64,000 bases of DNA from Corynebacterium anserum. Its GTDB lineage: Bacteria > Actinomycetota > Actinomycetes > Mycobacteriales > Mycobacteriaceae. Below are positions 63,533 through 64,000 of the stretch, in pieces. Location of the stretch: positions 1-64,000 of the forward strand of contig NZ_CP046883.1 of the NCBI RefSeq assembly GCF_014262665.1. Reading direction: 5' to 3'. How positions within the stretch are numbered: position 1 is the stretch's first letter; every line of letters starts with the position of its first letter. Made by a program: the position numbers and the translations under genes. The notes under the pieces are model-generated. The model made no database searches and had not been told where the DNA came from. It saw only the letters and a list, made by a program, of their open reading frames with translations.

Positions 63533-64000
63533 TTAGAGTTTCCTCATCACCTTTGCTGGAGTGCCTGCGGCAAAACAATGATCAGGAATATCGCGTGTCA
63601 CTACGCTTCCTGCGCCAATGACACTGTTGTTCCCAATGCTTACGCCGGGGCATATCGTTACACCCCCGCCGAGCCACACATTGTCACCGATGGTGATAGG
63701 TGCTCCATATTCCCAGCCGGATGCTCGGAGTGCGTGATTATCCATGGGGTGTAACGCTGCGAGGAATTGTGCCCGAGGACCGATTTGGCAGTCGTTGCCG
63801 ATCGTGATCGGGCAGATGTCCAGGAAGATTGCGTCGAAGTTGATAAAGACGTTTTCTCCGATATGGATGTTGTGGCCGTAATCTACCGTAAGCGGCGCCA
63901 TGATTGTTGCTGACCGGGGATAGGTAGCCAGTAATGATTCGAGGGTTGCCTCGCGGCTGTCTGTGTCGGTGAGATCCAGGCGATTGAATTGTTGAGCAGA
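63533..64000 (-). CDS. Maltose/galactoside O-acetyltransferase family protein, 5' end outside window
   Basis: A left-handed beta-helix acetyltransferase that transfers acetyl from acetyl-CoA to a sugar hydroxyl. The visible 155 residues begin AQQFNRLDLTDTDSREATLE and continue through the family junction IMAPLTVDYGHNIHIGENVF. Hexapeptide repeats follow, including ITIGNDCQIGPRAQFLA, the catalytic-region His in LAALHPMDNHALRA, ITIGDNVWLGGGVTICPGVS and VIGAGSVVTRDIPDHCFAAG. The ATG at 63901 is internal, because the frame upstream keeps matching the N-terminal helical part of Maa/LacA proteins up to the window edge. The true start is beyond base 64000. Confidence 0.9.
   Translation of the reverse strand, partial: SAQQFNRLDLTDTDSREATLESLLATYPRSATIMAPLTVDYGHNIHIGENVFINFDAIFLDICPITIGNDCQIGPRAQFLAALHPMDNHALRASGWEYGAPITIGDNVWLGGGVTICPGVSIGNNSVIGAGSVVTRDIPDHCFAAGTPAKVMRKL

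Overview
The window is the replication-origin region of an actinobacterial chromosome, almost certainly a Corynebacterium of moderate GC content. The evidence is the order dnaA - oriC - dnaN - recF - DUF721 - gyrB - gyrA - DUF3566 - tRNA-Ile - tRNA-Ala, followed by crgA, pabA and the convergent fhaA-fhaB-ppp-rodA-pbpA-pknA-pknB cluster. A DesA3-like desaturase with its ferredoxin reductase, a short Rpf, and GT87-type membrane glycosyltransferases fit the mycolic-acid actinobacteria. I cannot name the species.

Layout. 1-14.4 kb: replication initiation and topology genes on the + strand (dnaA cut by the left edge, oriC with DnaA boxes, dnaN, recF, DUF721, gyrB, gyrA, DUF3566), with a secreted lipase, an alpha/beta hydrolase and a lipoprotein between them. 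14.5-15.1 kb: tRNA-Ile and tRNA-Ala, a strong terminator and a decayed integrase fragment. 15.1-18.7 kb: desaturase and reductase pair, and a cupin gene broken by one stop codon. 18.8-31.7 kb: accessory and metabolic genes (GT87 enzyme, an ABC/YhgE exporter with its TetR regulator and a clear operator, DUF1846, katG, pabB, and a very basic single-pass membrane protein). 31.7-32.5 kb: gene-free, repeat-rich DNA. 32.5-37.2 kb: cyclophilin, rhomboid, an AbiEi/DUF559 protein, crgA and pabA. 37.3-47.7 kb: the serine/threonine kinase, phosphatase and cell-wall elongation operon. 48.3-64 kb: tRNA-Leu, an ECF sigma factor with a putative membrane partner, MBL hydrolase, MFS and DoxX proteins, an AztD-like zinc lipoprotein, a DHFR-like reductase, Rpf, a siderophore-binding lipoprotein with a thioesterase-like partner, a second GT87 enzyme, a secreted HNH nuclease, and a sugar O-acetyltransferase cut by the right edge.

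How the genes work together. DnaA, the clamp, RecF and gyrase form the replication core. The kinase cluster couples PASTA-domain sensing (PknB) and PknA, opposed by the Ppp phosphatase and read by two FHA proteins, to the RodA/PbpA peptidoglycan pair. CrgA and Rpf act in the same wall-growth and division process.

The most unusual signal is not a gene. The 9-mer TGGCGTCGA occurs 16 times by my manual scan (8 per strand), mostly as GTGGCGTCGA, where about 0.5 copies are expected by chance. It appears in different reading frames and also between genes, so codon use does not explain it. Other points of interest are two adjacent tandem-repeat families (21 bp and 26 bp), the nonsense-broken cupin, the frameshifted integrase remnant, and the histone-tail-like membrane protein.
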